Part shown: in pieces, positions 19,465 to 28,421 of the stretch | Position numbering within the stretch: the first letter of the stretch is position 1 | Layout: every line of letters begins with the position of its first letter | NCBI RefSeq assembly: GCF_002879645.1 | Contig: NZ_PNRE01000003.1 | Coordinates: forward strand, 1 to 64,000 | Source of the DNA: Halomonas heilongjiangensis | GTDB lineage: Bacteria; Pseudomonadota; Gammaproteobacteria; Pseudomonadales; Halomonadaceae | DNA length: 64,000 nucleotides | Reading direction: 5' to 3' | Program-made: the position numbers and the translations under genes | The notes under the pieces: generated by a model | The model's database searches: none | What the model saw: only the letters and a program-made list of their open reading frames with translations | What the model was told of the DNA's origin: nothing

Positions 19465-20367
19465 TTACCACTCCATCTCGCCCGTGTTGACCTTGGCGCC
19501 GATCTCCAGCGCGATGCCGAGGCCCGCCTGCGGGTAGGCGTCCTGCATCGCCTCGATCAGCGCTGCGCTGTCATCGGCGTGGGTCAATTCGGTCTCGAAA
19601 CGCTGCAGATAATCCTGGGTGTAGGCCAACTGCGAAGCATCCTGCGGCAGCTCAGGCAGGGAATGGCCCGGTACCACGGTGGTCGGATTCAGTGCGGCGA
19701 TGTCGTCCAGTTTCTCCACCCAGGCCGCGCGCTCCGCCGCTGTCTGGGCATCGGCGGTCCATGCATGCAGTCCGGCGTATACGTTCACGCCGCCGGCCAC
19801 TGCCCCAATGGACGGGATCCATACATAGCTGCGGTGCGGCAGGCTGTCGTCCAGGCCGCGGATTTCCAGCGTCTGGCCCTCCAGCGGGATGGTATCGCCG
19901 GACAGCACCTCGGGCAGTGGCACCTGCTGCGGGGCATTGGCGCCCAGACGCGGGCCCCAGATTTCCAGCTTGGTCGGCAGGGTATCCTCGATCTTCTTCA
20001 CCGTCGGCTCGGTAGCGACTACCTCCGCATCGGGGAAGAATTGCTCGAGGACGTCGATGCCGAAGTAGTAATCGGGGTCGGCCTGGCTGATGTAGATCGT
20101 TTTCAGCTCTTTGCCGCTATCCAGCACCATGGCTGCGATGCGCAGTGCGTCGGCGCGAGTAAAGCCGGTATCCAGCAGCACGGCGTCGTTCTCGCCGGAC
20201 ACCAGCACGGCATTGACGTGAAAGCTGCCGGCATCGGCGTTATAGACCTGCAGCGTCAGCGGTGCCGCCGTGGTCTCGTCGGTCTGCGCGTCGGCGTTGG
20301 CGGATGCAAGGCCCAGCGCCGCAGTGGCGAGGGTGAACCAGCGGACCGGAGAGAGGAGTTTTTTCAT
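19465..20367 (-). CDS. Exported MBL-fold protein with altered metal motif
   Basis: 300 residues with signal peptide (MKKLLSPVRWFTLATAALGL, cut near ANADAQ). Metallo-beta-lactamase fold features: NAVLVSGENDAVLLDTGFTR, then IYISQADPDYYFGIDVLEQF where the canonical HxHxDH would lie, and VVPGHSLPEL later. The first His pair is replaced by Ser-Gln-Ala-Asp-Pro-Asp-Tyr-Tyr, so metal binding is altered or lost; relatives I recall have SHADPDYY. The start at 20367 is chosen for the signal peptide and AGGAT upstream. It is divergent from the LysR gene, which probably controls it. Substrate unknown. Confidence 0.85.
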   Translation of the reverse strand: MKKLLSPVRWFTLATAALGLASANADAQTDETTAAPLTLQVYNADAGSFHVNAVLVSGENDAVLLDTGFTRADALRIAAMVLDSGKELKTIYISQADPDYYFGIDVLEQFFPDAEVVATEPTVKKIEDTLPTKLEIWGPRLGANAPQQVPLPEVLSGDTIPLEGQTLEIRGLDDSLPHRSYVWIPSIGAVAGGVNVYAGLHAWTADAQTAAERAAWVEKLDDIAALNPTTVVPGHSLPELPQDASQLAYTQDYLQRFETELTHADDSAALIEAMQDAYPQAGLGIALEIGAKVNTGEMEW

Positions 20368-20479
20368 CGCGCTTATCCTGCAAGGTGGGTGAACAGGTGG
20401 TGTGCACAGGATATTGGTTCGAAATGGTTGGATATACGCTATTCTGATCGACAGTTTGTCAACCAGATCGAGCGAATAG

Positions 20480-21421
20480 ATGGACCGTTTTACCGCCATG
20501 CAGGTGTTCGTTGCGGTGACCGAGCGCGGCAGCGTGACCGCGGCCGCCGAAGCCTTGGATATGTCGCGGGCGATGGCCAGCCGCTACCTCGAGAGCCTGG
20601 AGCACTGGCTGGGGGCGCGGCTGTTGCACCGCACGACGCGCCGCATCGCCCTGACCGATGCCGGTCACGAGGCCCTGGCGCGCTGCCGCCAGATGCTGGA
20701 CCTCGCTGATGAAGTGCAGCTGGCGGCCGGTGCGCGCGGTGTCGAGCCAAAAGGCCGGTTGCGCATCGCCACCAGCCAGTCGTTTGCCCAGGCCTGGCTC
20801 GCGGAAGCAGTGGCGGAATTTCTCGAAGATCATCCGCAGGCGCAGGTCGAGCTGCTGGTGCTGGAGCGGGCCGTCAACCTGGTGGAGGAGCGGGTGGACC
20901 TGGCGGTGCGTATCACCAATCAGCTCGATGAAGCCTTGGTGGCACGGCGACTGTGCTCCTGTCGCTCGGTATTGTGCGCGTCTCCCGACTATGCGAAGCG
21001 CTATGGCGTACCGCACACGCCCGAGATGCTGGCTGAGCATGCTTGTGTGGCACACTCCTATGTCAGCCGTAGTGAGATCCGACTGCGCCGGGAGGGCCGC
21101 AGTGTGACCGTGCCGGTGACAGGGAAACTTTCCAGCAACGAGACGGGCGTCGTGCGCATGGCCACGCTGGCCAGCGCCGGCATTGCGATGCTACCGACCT
21201 ATTTCGTCGCCGATGACCTGCGTCGAGGCCGGCTGGTACCCGTATTGCCGGCGTGGGAGCCGGAGCCGCTGGGGATTCATGTGGTGTATCTGTCGCGCCG
21301 CTACCAGCCGCTACTGCTACGGGTGATGATCGACTTCCTGGCCGATCGGCTCGGCGGTGATACCGCGCCCTGGGATCGCGATATCGCCATTGATCGCTCT
21401 ATTCGCACGGAGACATCTTGA
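20480..21421 (+). CDS. LysR-family regulator of the MBL/DsbA pair
   Basis: 313 residues. N-terminal HTH (MDRFTAMQVFVAVTERGSVT, AAAEALDMSRAMASRYLESL), then a periplasmic-binding-like effector domain (RLRIATSQSFAQAWLAEAVA). It is divergent from the MBL-fold gene, the classic LysR arrangement, with a 112-bp shared promoter. The last 20 residues (GDTAPWDRDIAIDRSIRTETS) extend past the usual family end and its TGA overlaps the ATG of the DUF4401 gene (TGATG at 21419-21423), marking the right edge of the inserted cassette. Confidence 0.9.
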   Translation: MDRFTAMQVFVAVTERGSVTAAAEALDMSRAMASRYLESLEHWLGARLLHRTTRRIALTDAGHEALARCRQMLDLADEVQLAAGARGVEPKGRLRIATSQSFAQAWLAEAVAEFLEDHPQAQVELLVLERAVNLVEERVDLAVRITNQLDEALVARRLCSCRSVLCASPDYAKRYGVPHTPEMLAEHACVAHSYVSRSEIRLRREGRSVTVPVTGKLSSNETGVVRMATLASAGIAMLPTYFVADDLRRGRLVPVLPAWEPEPLGIHVVYLSRRYQPLLLRVMIDFLADRLGGDTAPWDRDIAIDRSIRTETS

Positions 21422-22518
21422 TGGGCCGTTCCATGACGCCGCTGAAAGATCAACTTGCCCAGGCCGGCATCTCGGTGACTCAAGGCGATGGCGAGCCGGC
21501 ACTCGAGACGCCCTGGTTCGTGCGCACGTTGCAGGCGATCTCGGGCTGGCTGGCGGCGGTGTTCCTGATGGGGTTCATCGCCCTGGGGGCGGCGTTCGTG
21601 ATCGAGAGCAGCGTCGCCTCCGCCGCGTTAGGGCTCGCGATGATCGCCGGCGCCTATGCGCTGTTGCGGATGGCGCCCGGCGACTTCGTCGAGCACCTGG
21701 CCCTGGCCGCGAGCCTCGCGGGGCAGCTGCTGGTGGCCTGGGCCCTGGGCTCCGCCCTGGGGGACATGACTACCAGCTTCTGGTGGGGGCTGCTGGGGCT
21801 GCAGGCCGTGCTGGCGCTGGCCATGCCGAGCCTCACCCATCGCACCTTCTCCGCCTTCGCCGCCAGCCTGGCGCTCTACCTGGCCCTAGCCGAAAGCGGT
21901 GTGCCGCATGTGGCCGGTGGCCTGGTGCTGCTGGCGCTGACCGGTATCTGGCTCAACGAGTTTCGCTGGCCGGCTCGCCTGCGGCCGGTGCAGGCCTGGG
22001 GCCATGGCCTGTTGCTGGGGCTGCTGGCCATCCAGGCGGCGGGGAGCTCCGGCCAGTCGCTGCTCCTTGGGCGCTACTACCCCGGCGGCGGGCCGGCCTG
22101 GTTGGGGCCCTGGGTGGGAGAGGCCCTGGGCGCGCTGGCGCTGTTGCTGCTGCTTCGGCACGTCTTCCAGCGCCACGCTCAGGCAATCGCGCCGTCCGTT
22201 CGCGTGGCCGCCTATGGCGCCGTGGCGGGGCTGATGCTGGTCTCGCTCCAGGCTCATGGTTTGACCCAAGGAGCCGTGGTGGTCGCGCTGGGCTTCGCCA
22301 TCGGCAATCGCCTGGTCATGGGGCTCGGGGTTCTGTCGCTGCTGTTCGCCATCGGCGGCTACTACTACTGGCTCGAGGTGACGCTGCTGACCAAGGCCCT
22401 GACGCTGCTTGCCCTCGGCGCGCTGCTGCTGGCGATCCGCTGGGCCATGCGGCACGGGTGGCGGGGCGGGCAGGGGGATGACGCAAGAGGCGGGGAAGCG
22501 GAGGACACGGGCCGATGA
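21421..22518 (+). CDS. DUF4401 multi-pass membrane protein
   Basis: 365 residues, about ten predicted helices (for example LQAISGWLAAVFLMGFIALG, ALALLLLLRHVF, LLFAIGGYYYWLEVTLLTKA). The last segment, YYYWLEVTLLTKALTLLALG, is a family signature. GGAG lies 8 nt before the ATG at 21421; a second in-frame ATG at 21433 is possible. It overlaps the GDYXXLXY gene by ATGA (22515-22518), showing translational coupling. Its usual upstream partner, DUF2157, is 2.6 kb away across the LysR cassette. Function unknown; the trio probably forms one inner-membrane complex. Confidence 0.87.
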   Translation: MGRSMTPLKDQLAQAGISVTQGDGEPALETPWFVRTLQAISGWLAAVFLMGFIALGAAFVIESSVASAALGLAMIAGAYALLRMAPGDFVEHLALAASLAGQLLVAWALGSALGDMTTSFWWGLLGLQAVLALAMPSLTHRTFSAFAASLALYLALAESGVPHVAGGLVLLALTGIWLNEFRWPARLRPVQAWGHGLLLGLLAIQAAGSSGQSLLLGRYYPGGGPAWLGPWVGEALGALALLLLLRHVFQRHAQAIAPSVRVAAYGAVAGLMLVSLQAHGLTQGAVVVALGFAIGNRLVMGLGVLSLLFAIGGYYYWLEVTLLTKALTLLALGALLLAIRWAMRHGWRGGQGDDARGGEAEDTGR

Positions 22519-23051
22519 TACCGGCAGCCAAGCGGCACAAGATCATCGTGGCGGCGACCCTGGTGCTGATGCTGGCGGTGGTCAACTGGGCCATCTGGGC
22601 CAAGGAGCGCCACCTGGCCGAGGGCGAGGTGGTGTACCTGGAATTGGCGCCGGTGGACCCGCGCTCGCTGATGCAGGGCGACTACATGGCGCTGAATTTC
22701 GAGATCGGCAACCGCATCCAGCAGGCGCTGTACGCCCGGCGGCTCGACAGCGACGAGACCCATGCCGCCGATGGCCATGTGGTCGTGCGCCTGGACGCGC
22801 AGCGCGTGGCACACTTCCAGCGGCTGGGCGCCGGGAACGAGGCGCTGGGTGCCGACGAGAGGCGCCTGCGCTACCGGCTGCGCAACGGCCGGGTCCGGTT
22901 CGCCACCGATGCCTTCTTCTTCCAGGAGGGTCACGCCGAGCGCTACGAACCCGCGCGCTACGGCCAGTTCCGCGTCAACGAGAGAGGCGAGCCCCTGTTG
23001 GTCGCCCTGCACGGTGCCGAACTGGAACTGCTCGGGGAAATGGAGCGTTAA
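22515..23051 (+). CDS. GDYXXLXY-domain membrane-anchored protein
   Basis: 178 residues. One N-terminal membrane helix (KIIVAATLVLMLAVVNWAIW), then the name-giving motif in DPRSLMQGDYMALNFEIGNR. The C-terminal part (VRFATDAFFFQEGHAERYEP, GQFRVNERGEPLLVALHG) matches the family's conserved FFFQEG and YGxFRV elements. It follows and overlaps the DUF4401 gene. Known only by context with DUF2157/DUF4401; no biochemical role is established to my knowledge. Confidence 0.88.
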   Translation: MIPAAKRHKIIVAATLVLMLAVVNWAIWAKERHLAEGEVVYLELAPVDPRSLMQGDYMALNFEIGNRIQQALYARRLDSDETHAADGHVVVRLDAQRVAHFQRLGAGNEALGADERRLRYRLRNGRVRFATDAFFFQEGHAERYEPARYGQFRVNERGEPLLVALHGAELELLGEMER

Positions 23052-23144
23052 TCCCGCGAGTGGCTGTGGCACTGGTCTCTTCACCTGCAGAGGTCACGCG
23101 CCGGACGCACCCTCCATGGCAGCAGGGCATCCGGCGCTTGCGTT

Positions 23145-24482
23145 TCAGGCCACCTGCTTCTCGCCGACGGCGGAGGCGTTGGCCCGGCTCAGGAACGAGC
23201 GGTTCAGCGGGCTGTGCGGCTTGGCGGCGAGGCGCTCGTGGGCCAGGCCTTCGGCCACGTCGCGGTAACCGCCGCGCAGGGCGGCTTCGGTCAGCGTCCA
23301 GTCGATGATGTCGCGTTGGGCGTGGCTGCCGCCGAAGGCGTTGGCGATGAAGCGCGCCGGGTGCAGGCGCTCGACCGCGGTGGCGTAGTCGCCGCGCCAG
23401 AAGGCGACGAAGCCCTCCGTCAGGGGCAGGCCGATGCGCCGTGCCCAGGCGGCGGTCTCCGCGCCGCCTCCCGCGTTGCGTAGCGCGGCCAGCAGCCGCT
23501 CCACCCGGTCGTCACGCCCGGCGCCGAGGTAGGCCATCACGGCATGCCAGTCGTTGAAGGGGTAGAGCTTGCCGTCGGCGTGCCGGTCCCAGGTGTCGGC
23601 CAGTTCCCGCCAGCGGGGGCCGACGTTCTGGCCGGTGAGGTGCAGGCGCCAGAGCAGGGCGGAGGCGTCGACCATGTCCAGCGCCACGGCGCTGCGTTCC
23701 TGGCGGATGGGGCCGTCATACAGGGCCAGTGCCTCACCGGTCTGCCCCAGCTCGAGATGGCAGAGCGCGCGGTGCCACCAGTTGTGGACCTTGAACAGGT
23801 TGTCGTCGGCGGCCCAGTAGGGTTCGCGGGCGATCATCCAGCCGAGGCCATCCTCGGCACGGCCCTGCATCTCCATGACGTGGGCCACGGCGTGATGCGC
23901 CCAGCAGTCCAGCGGTTCCCCGTCCAGCGCCTGGCGGCCGGTCTCCTCGGCGCGGGCGTAGGCGCCGCTCTCCTCCAGCCCGAAGGCGTACATGCCCAGC
24001 AGGACCGAATGGCCCGGCATGTCGGGCGACCACTTGGGCAGCACGCGGGCGAGGCGGTCGCGCAGGTCGCGGCCGTTGGCGCGGTAGAAGTCCGCCAGGT
24101 GGCCGGCCTGTAGCGCCAGGAGGTCGTGCGGGTGGCGCAGGTTGTGGCGATCCAGGGCGCAGGCGGCGGCGGTCCACTCGCCGGCCAGCAACTGGTCGAG
24201 CACGGCGACGTGCGAGGCTTCCCGGTCGTTCAGGCGTGAGGCCTTGGCGATGGCGACGTCGGCCCTGGCCGCGTCGGCGGCGTCGGGTTCGGTGGCCAGG
24301 GCAAACAGATAGGCCCGAAAGAGGCGGGCCATGGTGAAATCGGGTGCGATCTCGAGGGCCTGGTCCAGCGGCGCCACGGGGTCGCCACGATAGAGGTTGA
24401 ACGCGTCGACGGCATGGGCGTAAAGGTCGGCGGTCTCGGCGGTGGCGCCGGGCAGGGGGTTTCCTTGGCGGTCGGTCAGCAT
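23145..24482 (-). CDS. TPR-repeat protein (TTC38-like)
   Basis: 445 residues. The start at 24482 has CAGGAG upstream and gives the family-like N-terminus MLTDRQGNPLPGATAETADL. Helical hairpin repeats run throughout, with the conserved YRGDPVAPLDQALEIAPDFT, DCWAHHAVAHVMEMQGRAED and NLFKVHNWWHRALCHLELGQ. The His/Trp-rich centre is typical of the TTC38 family, found from bacteria to mammals, whose function is unresolved. It is divergent from an AraC regulator 167 bp away, which may control it. Confidence 0.85.
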   Translation of the reverse strand: MLTDRQGNPLPGATAETADLYAHAVDAFNLYRGDPVAPLDQALEIAPDFTMARLFRAYLFALATEPDAADAARADVAIAKASRLNDREASHVAVLDQLLAGEWTAAACALDRHNLRHPHDLLALQAGHLADFYRANGRDLRDRLARVLPKWSPDMPGHSVLLGMYAFGLEESGAYARAEETGRQALDGEPLDCWAHHAVAHVMEMQGRAEDGLGWMIAREPYWAADDNLFKVHNWWHRALCHLELGQTGEALALYDGPIRQERSAVALDMVDASALLWRLHLTGQNVGPRWRELADTWDRHADGKLYPFNDWHAVMAYLGAGRDDRVERLLAALRNAGGGAETAAWARRIGLPLTEGFVAFWRGDYATAVERLHPARFIANAFGGSHAQRDIIDWTLTEAALRGGYRDVAEGLAHERLAAKPHSPLNRSFLSRANASAVGEKQVA

Positions 24483-24649
24483 GGGGGATGACTCCTGGGT
24501 GCGGTTGTTGTCGTTCGTCAGGGGACGAAGGGCGGGCAACGGCCTCGCCCCACGCCACGCTGCTAAACTACCCGGAGGTGCGGCGCGGAATAATGGGCGA
24601 GACGCCGGAGTTCTTGTCCGAGCCGCCGCCATCACGGGAAGGTCGACCG

Positions 24650-25630
24650 ATGGATGCCTCTCTCGATGTGTTGCGCACGCTGCGCCTGACCGGTGGTCTC
24701 TTCCTCGATGCGGAGTTCACCGCGCCCTGGTGTGTGGCCGCGCGGGTCGCCCCGGAGGATTGCCGTCCCTTCACCCCCTTGCCCGGGGGCATCATCGCCT
24801 ATCACTACGTCAGCGCCGGCCGGCTATGGTTGCGGGTGGGCGAGGGGGCGCCGGTGGAGGTGTCGGCAGGTCACCTGGTGGTGCTGCCCCGCAACGATCC
24901 GCACGTGCTCGGCAGCGGTCTGGAGGGCCCGGCCGTCAGCGCCGAGGGGCTGATGCAGGCCACCGTCGAGAGCGGCATCGCCCGGATCGTTCACGGCGGC
25001 GGCGGGGAGGCGACGCGGGTGTGGTGCGGCTTTCTGCTCAGCGAGACGACGACCGACCCGCTCGTCGGCATGCTGCCGAGCGTGATGACCCTCGACGTGG
25101 CCGAGGGCGTGACCGGGCCATGGATCGAAAGCTCCTTCCGCCTGGCCGCCAGCGAACTCGCTGCCGGGGAGGTGCGCTCACCGGCGCTGCTCGCCAGGCT
25201 GGCGGAGCTGCTCTTCATCGAGGCCGTGCAGCGCTACCTCGCGGGCTTGCCGCCGGAACAGCGTGCCTGGGTGGGCGGGTTGCGCAACCCTCTCGTGAGC
25301 CGCGCCCTGGCCCTGTTGCACGATCGGCCGGAACGCCACTGGACGACCGAAGCGCTGGCGCGGGAGGTGGGGCTTTCCCGCTCCGCCTTCGCCGAGCGTT
25401 TCACCGAGCTGGTGGGGGTTCCCCCCATGCGCTACCTGGCGGGGCTGCGCATGCAGATGGCGGCCCGCCGCCTGCGCGAGTCCCTGGCTCCGATCTCTCG
25501 CATTGCGCTGGAAGCGGGGTATGAATCGGAAGCGTCCTTCACCAAGGCGTTCAAGCGCGCCTTCGGGACGCCCCCGGCGACCTGGCGCCGGGGGCAGCAT
25601 AACCCGCCAGAGCCCAGCCCGGCCGACTGA
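24650..25630 (+). CDS. AraC-family regulator with cupin N-terminus
   Basis: 326 residues. An N-terminal cupin-type ligand domain ([40 protein letters not shown]) is followed by the double [23 protein letters not shown] and [20 protein letters not shown], with the closing [20 protein letters not shown] precedes the chosen ATG; an in-frame ATG at 24593 would lengthen it. Divergent from the TTC38-like gene. The 3' end runs into a partial copy of rlpA. Confidence 0.9.
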   Translation: MDASLDVLRTLRLTGGLFLDAEFTAPWCVAARVAPEDCRPFTPLPGGIIAYHYVSAGRLWLRVGEGAPVEVSAGHLVVLPRNDPHVLGSGLEGPAVSAEGLMQATVESGIARIVHGGGGEATRVWCGFLLSETTTDPLVGMLPSVMTLDVAEGVTGPWIESSFRLAASELAAGEVRSPALLARLAELLFIEAVQRYLAGLPPEQRAWVGGLRNPLVSRALALLHDRPERHWTTEALAREVGLSRSAFAERFTELVGVPPMRYLAGLRMQMAARRLRESLAPISRIALEAGYESEASFTKAFKRAFGTPPATWRRGQHNPPEPSPAD

Positions 25631-25653
25631 CCCTCGGGCGCTTTCAGGCGCAT

Positions 25654-25778
25654 GCGTCCCTGGACGAAGGGACCACGGTCGTTGATCAGCACTACCACTT
25701 CCTGGCCGGTGTCCGGGCGGGTGACCAGCACCTTGGTACCGAAGGGCAGGCTCGGGTGGGCGGCCGTCAGGGCCTGCT
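25654..25778 (-). pseudogene. Partial second copy of rlpA (direct repeat of 27814-27938)
   Basis: 125 bp that match the internal part of the intact rlpA gene at 27814-27938 with only two mismatches, in the same orientation and offset by exactly 2160 bp. On the minus strand it still encodes [20 protein letters not shown] and RGPFVQGR before diverging. Both ends of the similarity are abrupt. The rest of 25631-25857 shows nothing recognisable. Confidence 0.9.
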
Positions 25779-25857
25779 CTTACCCCGGGTGAGGGGGCCG
25801 CCGGAGGCGCTGCACCGCGGCGTGGGGTCCTGGAGCAAATGCACCGCGACAGGGTGG

Positions 25858-26901
25858 CTATTGTGCTTCGAAGTCCACGCGGCGGATGCTGAAGCGCTCC
25901 ACGGGCAGCTTGCCGGTAAACAGCTGGTCGAGCCTGGCGTAGAGCACGTAGGTTTCGTCGCCCTGCTGCGCCGCCGTCGTCACGAAAACGGCGCCCGTGT
26001 CCATGCGGCCGGAGACGTGAGCGCTTTTCCAGCCATCCTCACTGGACAGCTGCACTACCGCATCTGTGCTCACCTCGCCACCGATGATGGCGTTGGCTGC
26101 CAGGACCAGCTTGCCTTGTGAGTCCCAGACCATGCCGTCGGCACCCTCGAAGGTGTGGTCGAGAGCGACCTGCTGGACGTCTGAAGGATCATCGAGCGAC
26201 ACGCGAAACAGCGTGCCGTCATTGTACTTGGCGACGATCAGGTAGCCGTCGGGATGGTACACCAGTCCGTTGAGGTTGACGCCTTCGCCGTCGAACAGCT
26301 CTGATGTCGTCAGTACGTCGGGTTCGCCGTCCACCGGCACCCGGTAGATCACCGGCGATAGACTGTTGGTCACATACGCAGTGCCGTCTGGTCCGACGAT
26401 GACATCGTTGCAGAAATGGGCTGCTCCCTCATGAAGGGCGGTGAGGTCGACATGGCGCAGCGGCTCACCGGTAGCGAGGTCGTAGATGGCAAGTTCCGCC
26501 ACTTGCATCTTGGTGCCTTCCGCCGTTCGCTCGCCGACGCCGAGATCGGAGTTGCACACCAGCACCCGATTGCGCTCCGAATCCAGGTGCAAGCCGAAGG
26601 TCGAGATCAGGCGCTCGTCCTCGACGAGCGGTTGGATATCGCCCTCAAGCGAGACGCGGTAGATGCCCCCGAAATATAGCGAACTCACGAGAAATTCGTC
26701 GCGGGTCTGATCATAGGCGATACCCTCCGGGAAGAGGTTATGTTCCTCGAACACGATTTCGGAGGGTCCCGGTGACAACGCGGGCTCGGCTTCTGGCGGC
26801 TGGGTTTCGGCGTTCGCATGACCGGCGAGCAGCAAACCGGCGCCGGCGAACAGGGCCGTGCTCAGCGCTTTGCGAGGTGTACTGGAGTGGAATGCTGGCA
26901 T
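25858..26901 (-). CDS. Exported SMP-30/gluconolactonase-like beta-propeller
   Basis: 347 residues. The start at 26901 has GGGGAAAG upstream and gives a signal peptide (MPAFHSSTPRKALSTALFAG, cut near GHANAE). The six-bladed propeller shows EEHNLFPEGIAYDQTRDEFL, VLVCNSDLGVGERT, CNDVIVGPDGTAYVTNS (with the Asn/Asp metal ligands of SMP-30 lactonases) and LNGLVYHPDGYLIVAKYNDG. Likely a periplasmic lactonase or esterase; substrate unknown. It lies between the two direct copies of rlpA sequence, so it may have been part of a rearrangement. Confidence 0.83.
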   Translation of the reverse strand: MPAFHSSTPRKALSTALFAGAGLLLAGHANAETQPPEAEPALSPGPSEIVFEEHNLFPEGIAYDQTRDEFLVSSLYFGGIYRVSLEGDIQPLVEDERLISTFGLHLDSERNRVLVCNSDLGVGERTAEGTKMQVAELAIYDLATGEPLRHVDLTALHEGAAHFCNDVIVGPDGTAYVTNSLSPVIYRVPVDGEPDVLTTSELFDGEGVNLNGLVYHPDGYLIVAKYNDGTLFRVSLDDPSDVQQVALDHTFEGADGMVWDSQGKLVLAANAIIGGEVSTDAVVQLSSEDGWKSAHVSGRMDTGAVFVTTAAQQGDETYVLYARLDQLFTGKLPVERFSIRRVDFEAQ

Positions 26902-27233
26902 CAGGCTTTCCCCCTCGTGGTGGCCAAGGATGGCCATGGTGTCGAAACATTCGGTTTCGACGGACGATGAGCCCAGAACCATCATCACAAAATCATTAAC
27001 CCATTGATTTAATTTCTACTATTTTCTGTGGGCATGGGCTGGTTGGCCTACGGGGTCATAGGGCCGGGGCTTCAACAGAATAGCCCAACAGCAGTCGCGC
27101 GTGCGGAATTCGGTGCCCCGCGATGGGCCACGAAGCTGTTGTGGTCATGCTGATCTTCGATTGAACCACCTGTCGATTGCAGGCCGATCCGTTCGACATG
27201 GAGGTGGACGACCACAACATGAGGGAGACGAAC
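26902..27233. other. Intergenic region, AT-rich promoter patch
   Basis: 332 bp between divergent genes. The patch at 26985-27035 is clearly AT-rich against its surroundings and is the likely promoter of the SMP-30-like gene. I see no further gene. Confidence 0.4.
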
Positions 27234-27671
27234 ATGCGATTCATGGTCATTGTGAAGGCGAGCAAGGAGTCGGAGGCCGGCACGTTGCCGAGCCAGGAGC
27301 TGCTGGAGGCGATGGGCAAGTACAACGAGGAGCTGGTCAATGCCGGGATCATGCTCGCCGGTGAAGGGTTGCAGCCGAGCAGCAAGGGGGCGCGCGTGCG
27401 CTTCTCGGGCGACCAGCGCATCGTCATCGACGGCCCCTTCGCCGAGACGAAGGAGCTGGTCGCCGGCTACTGGCTGTGGCAGGTGGCGTCGAAGGAGGAG
27501 GCCATCGAGTGGGTCAAGCGTTGCCCGAACCCGATGCCCGGCACCGAGGCCGAGATCGAGATCCGTCAGGTATTCGAGGCCGACGACTTCGGTGAGGAGT
27601 TCACCCCGGAACTGCGCGCGCAGGAGGAGCGGCTGCGTGCCCAGGCCGCCGAGTGGCAGCAGAAGCGCTGA
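27234..27671 (+). CDS. YCII-related (DGPF-domain) protein
   Basis: 145 residues. Begins MRFMVIVKASKESEAG and contains IVIDGPFAETKELVAGYWLW, the name-giving DGPFAETKE motif, and VKRCPNPMPGTEAEIEIRQV. GAGGGAG lies 8 nt upstream of the chosen ATG. YCII/DGPF proteins have ferredoxin-like folds and often neighbour ECF sigma factors; none is seen here, so it is an orphan. Catalytic role uncertain. Confidence 0.92.
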   Translation: MRFMVIVKASKESEAGTLPSQELLEAMGKYNEELVNAGIMLAGEGLQPSSKGARVRFSGDQRIVIDGPFAETKELVAGYWLWQVASKEEAIEWVKRCPNPMPGTEAEIEIRQVFEADDFGEEFTPELRAQEERLRAQAAEWQQKR

Positions 27672-27726
27672 GCGGTGCCGGTCGCAATGCCGTCGGCGAG
27701 GATCCGCCAGGCGTCCGCCCGCGGGC

Positions 27727-28098
27727 TCAATTCACCTGGGTAATCATCACTGGTGCCACGCCCCGGTGGAGCATGCCGAGCTTGCGGGCCGCGTGCTTGG
27801 AGAGATCGATGACGCGTCCCTGGACGAAGGGACCACGATCGTTGATCAGCACTTCCACTTCCTGGCCGGTGTCCGGGCGGGTGACCAGCACCTTGGTACC
27901 GAAGGGCAGGCTCGGGTGGGCGGCCGTCAGGGCCTGCTGGTCGAAGGGCTCGCCGCTGGCCGTCGGTGCGCCCTGGAAGGTGTCGCTGTAGAAGGAGGCG
28001 ATGCCTTCCTCGGTAGCGTCATCGTGCGCCTGCACGCTACCCGCCATCAGCAGGCCGGCCAGGCAACAGGCGAGAGTCAGTCGGGATCGGGTTCCCAT
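27727..28098 (-). CDS. rlpA: RlpA-family double-psi beta-barrel protein (minimal)
   Basis: 123 residues: signal peptide ([20 protein letters not shown], cut near VQAHDD), then the RlpA domain: [54 protein letters not shown] and [15 protein letters not shown]. The catalytic-type Glu/Asp positions of RlpA-like lytic transglycosylases are partly kept (IND). There is no SPOR domain, so it is a short periplasmic version rather than canonical septal RlpA. Residues 53-95 are duplicated as a fragment at 25654-25778. Convergent with the YCII gene. Confidence 0.9.
   Translation of the reverse strand: MGTRSRLTLACCLAGLLMAGSVQAHDDATEEGIASFYSDTFQGAPTASGEPFDQQALTAAHPSLPFGTKVLVTRPDTGQEVEVLINDRGPFVQGRVIDLSKHAARKLGMLHRGVAPVMITQVN
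27814..27938 (-). repeat. Direct repeat copy inside rlpA
   Basis: Intact-gene copy of the 125-bp repeat described at 25654-25778; two mismatches, at 27839 and 27850-27855 regions. Confidence 0.9.
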
Positions 28099-28421
28099 GG
28101 ATTACCTCATGGTTCTCGTGTAGCGGATCGCGCGTCCATCGATGCGATGAGGTGCCGGTAGGCAGGGGGCATGGTAACCGCCCTGGCCAGGGGGGGCAAC
28201 CCGTAGCGAAGATCGACGACGTTGACGACAAAAGAACGCTATTCGTGTAACAAGGCCTACGGCCGTCTAGGCTCGATCGCCCACGTCCGGCCTCGGCCAG
28301 GTTCACGGCATGAGGGGCGGGGGGAACGAGGCGACCCTTCCGGAGCTATCCCCATCCCGTGGGATGCCATACTCACCACGGACGGATGCGGTGCCAGGCC
28401 ACGTGACAGGGAACAGTGATC
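28099..28421. other. Intergenic region, no gene seen
   Basis: 323 bp between divergent rlpA and the lipoprotein gene. It should hold both promoters. A small inverted repeat GCCTA...TAGGC lies near 28255-28272. Nothing else is recognisable. Confidence 0.4.
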
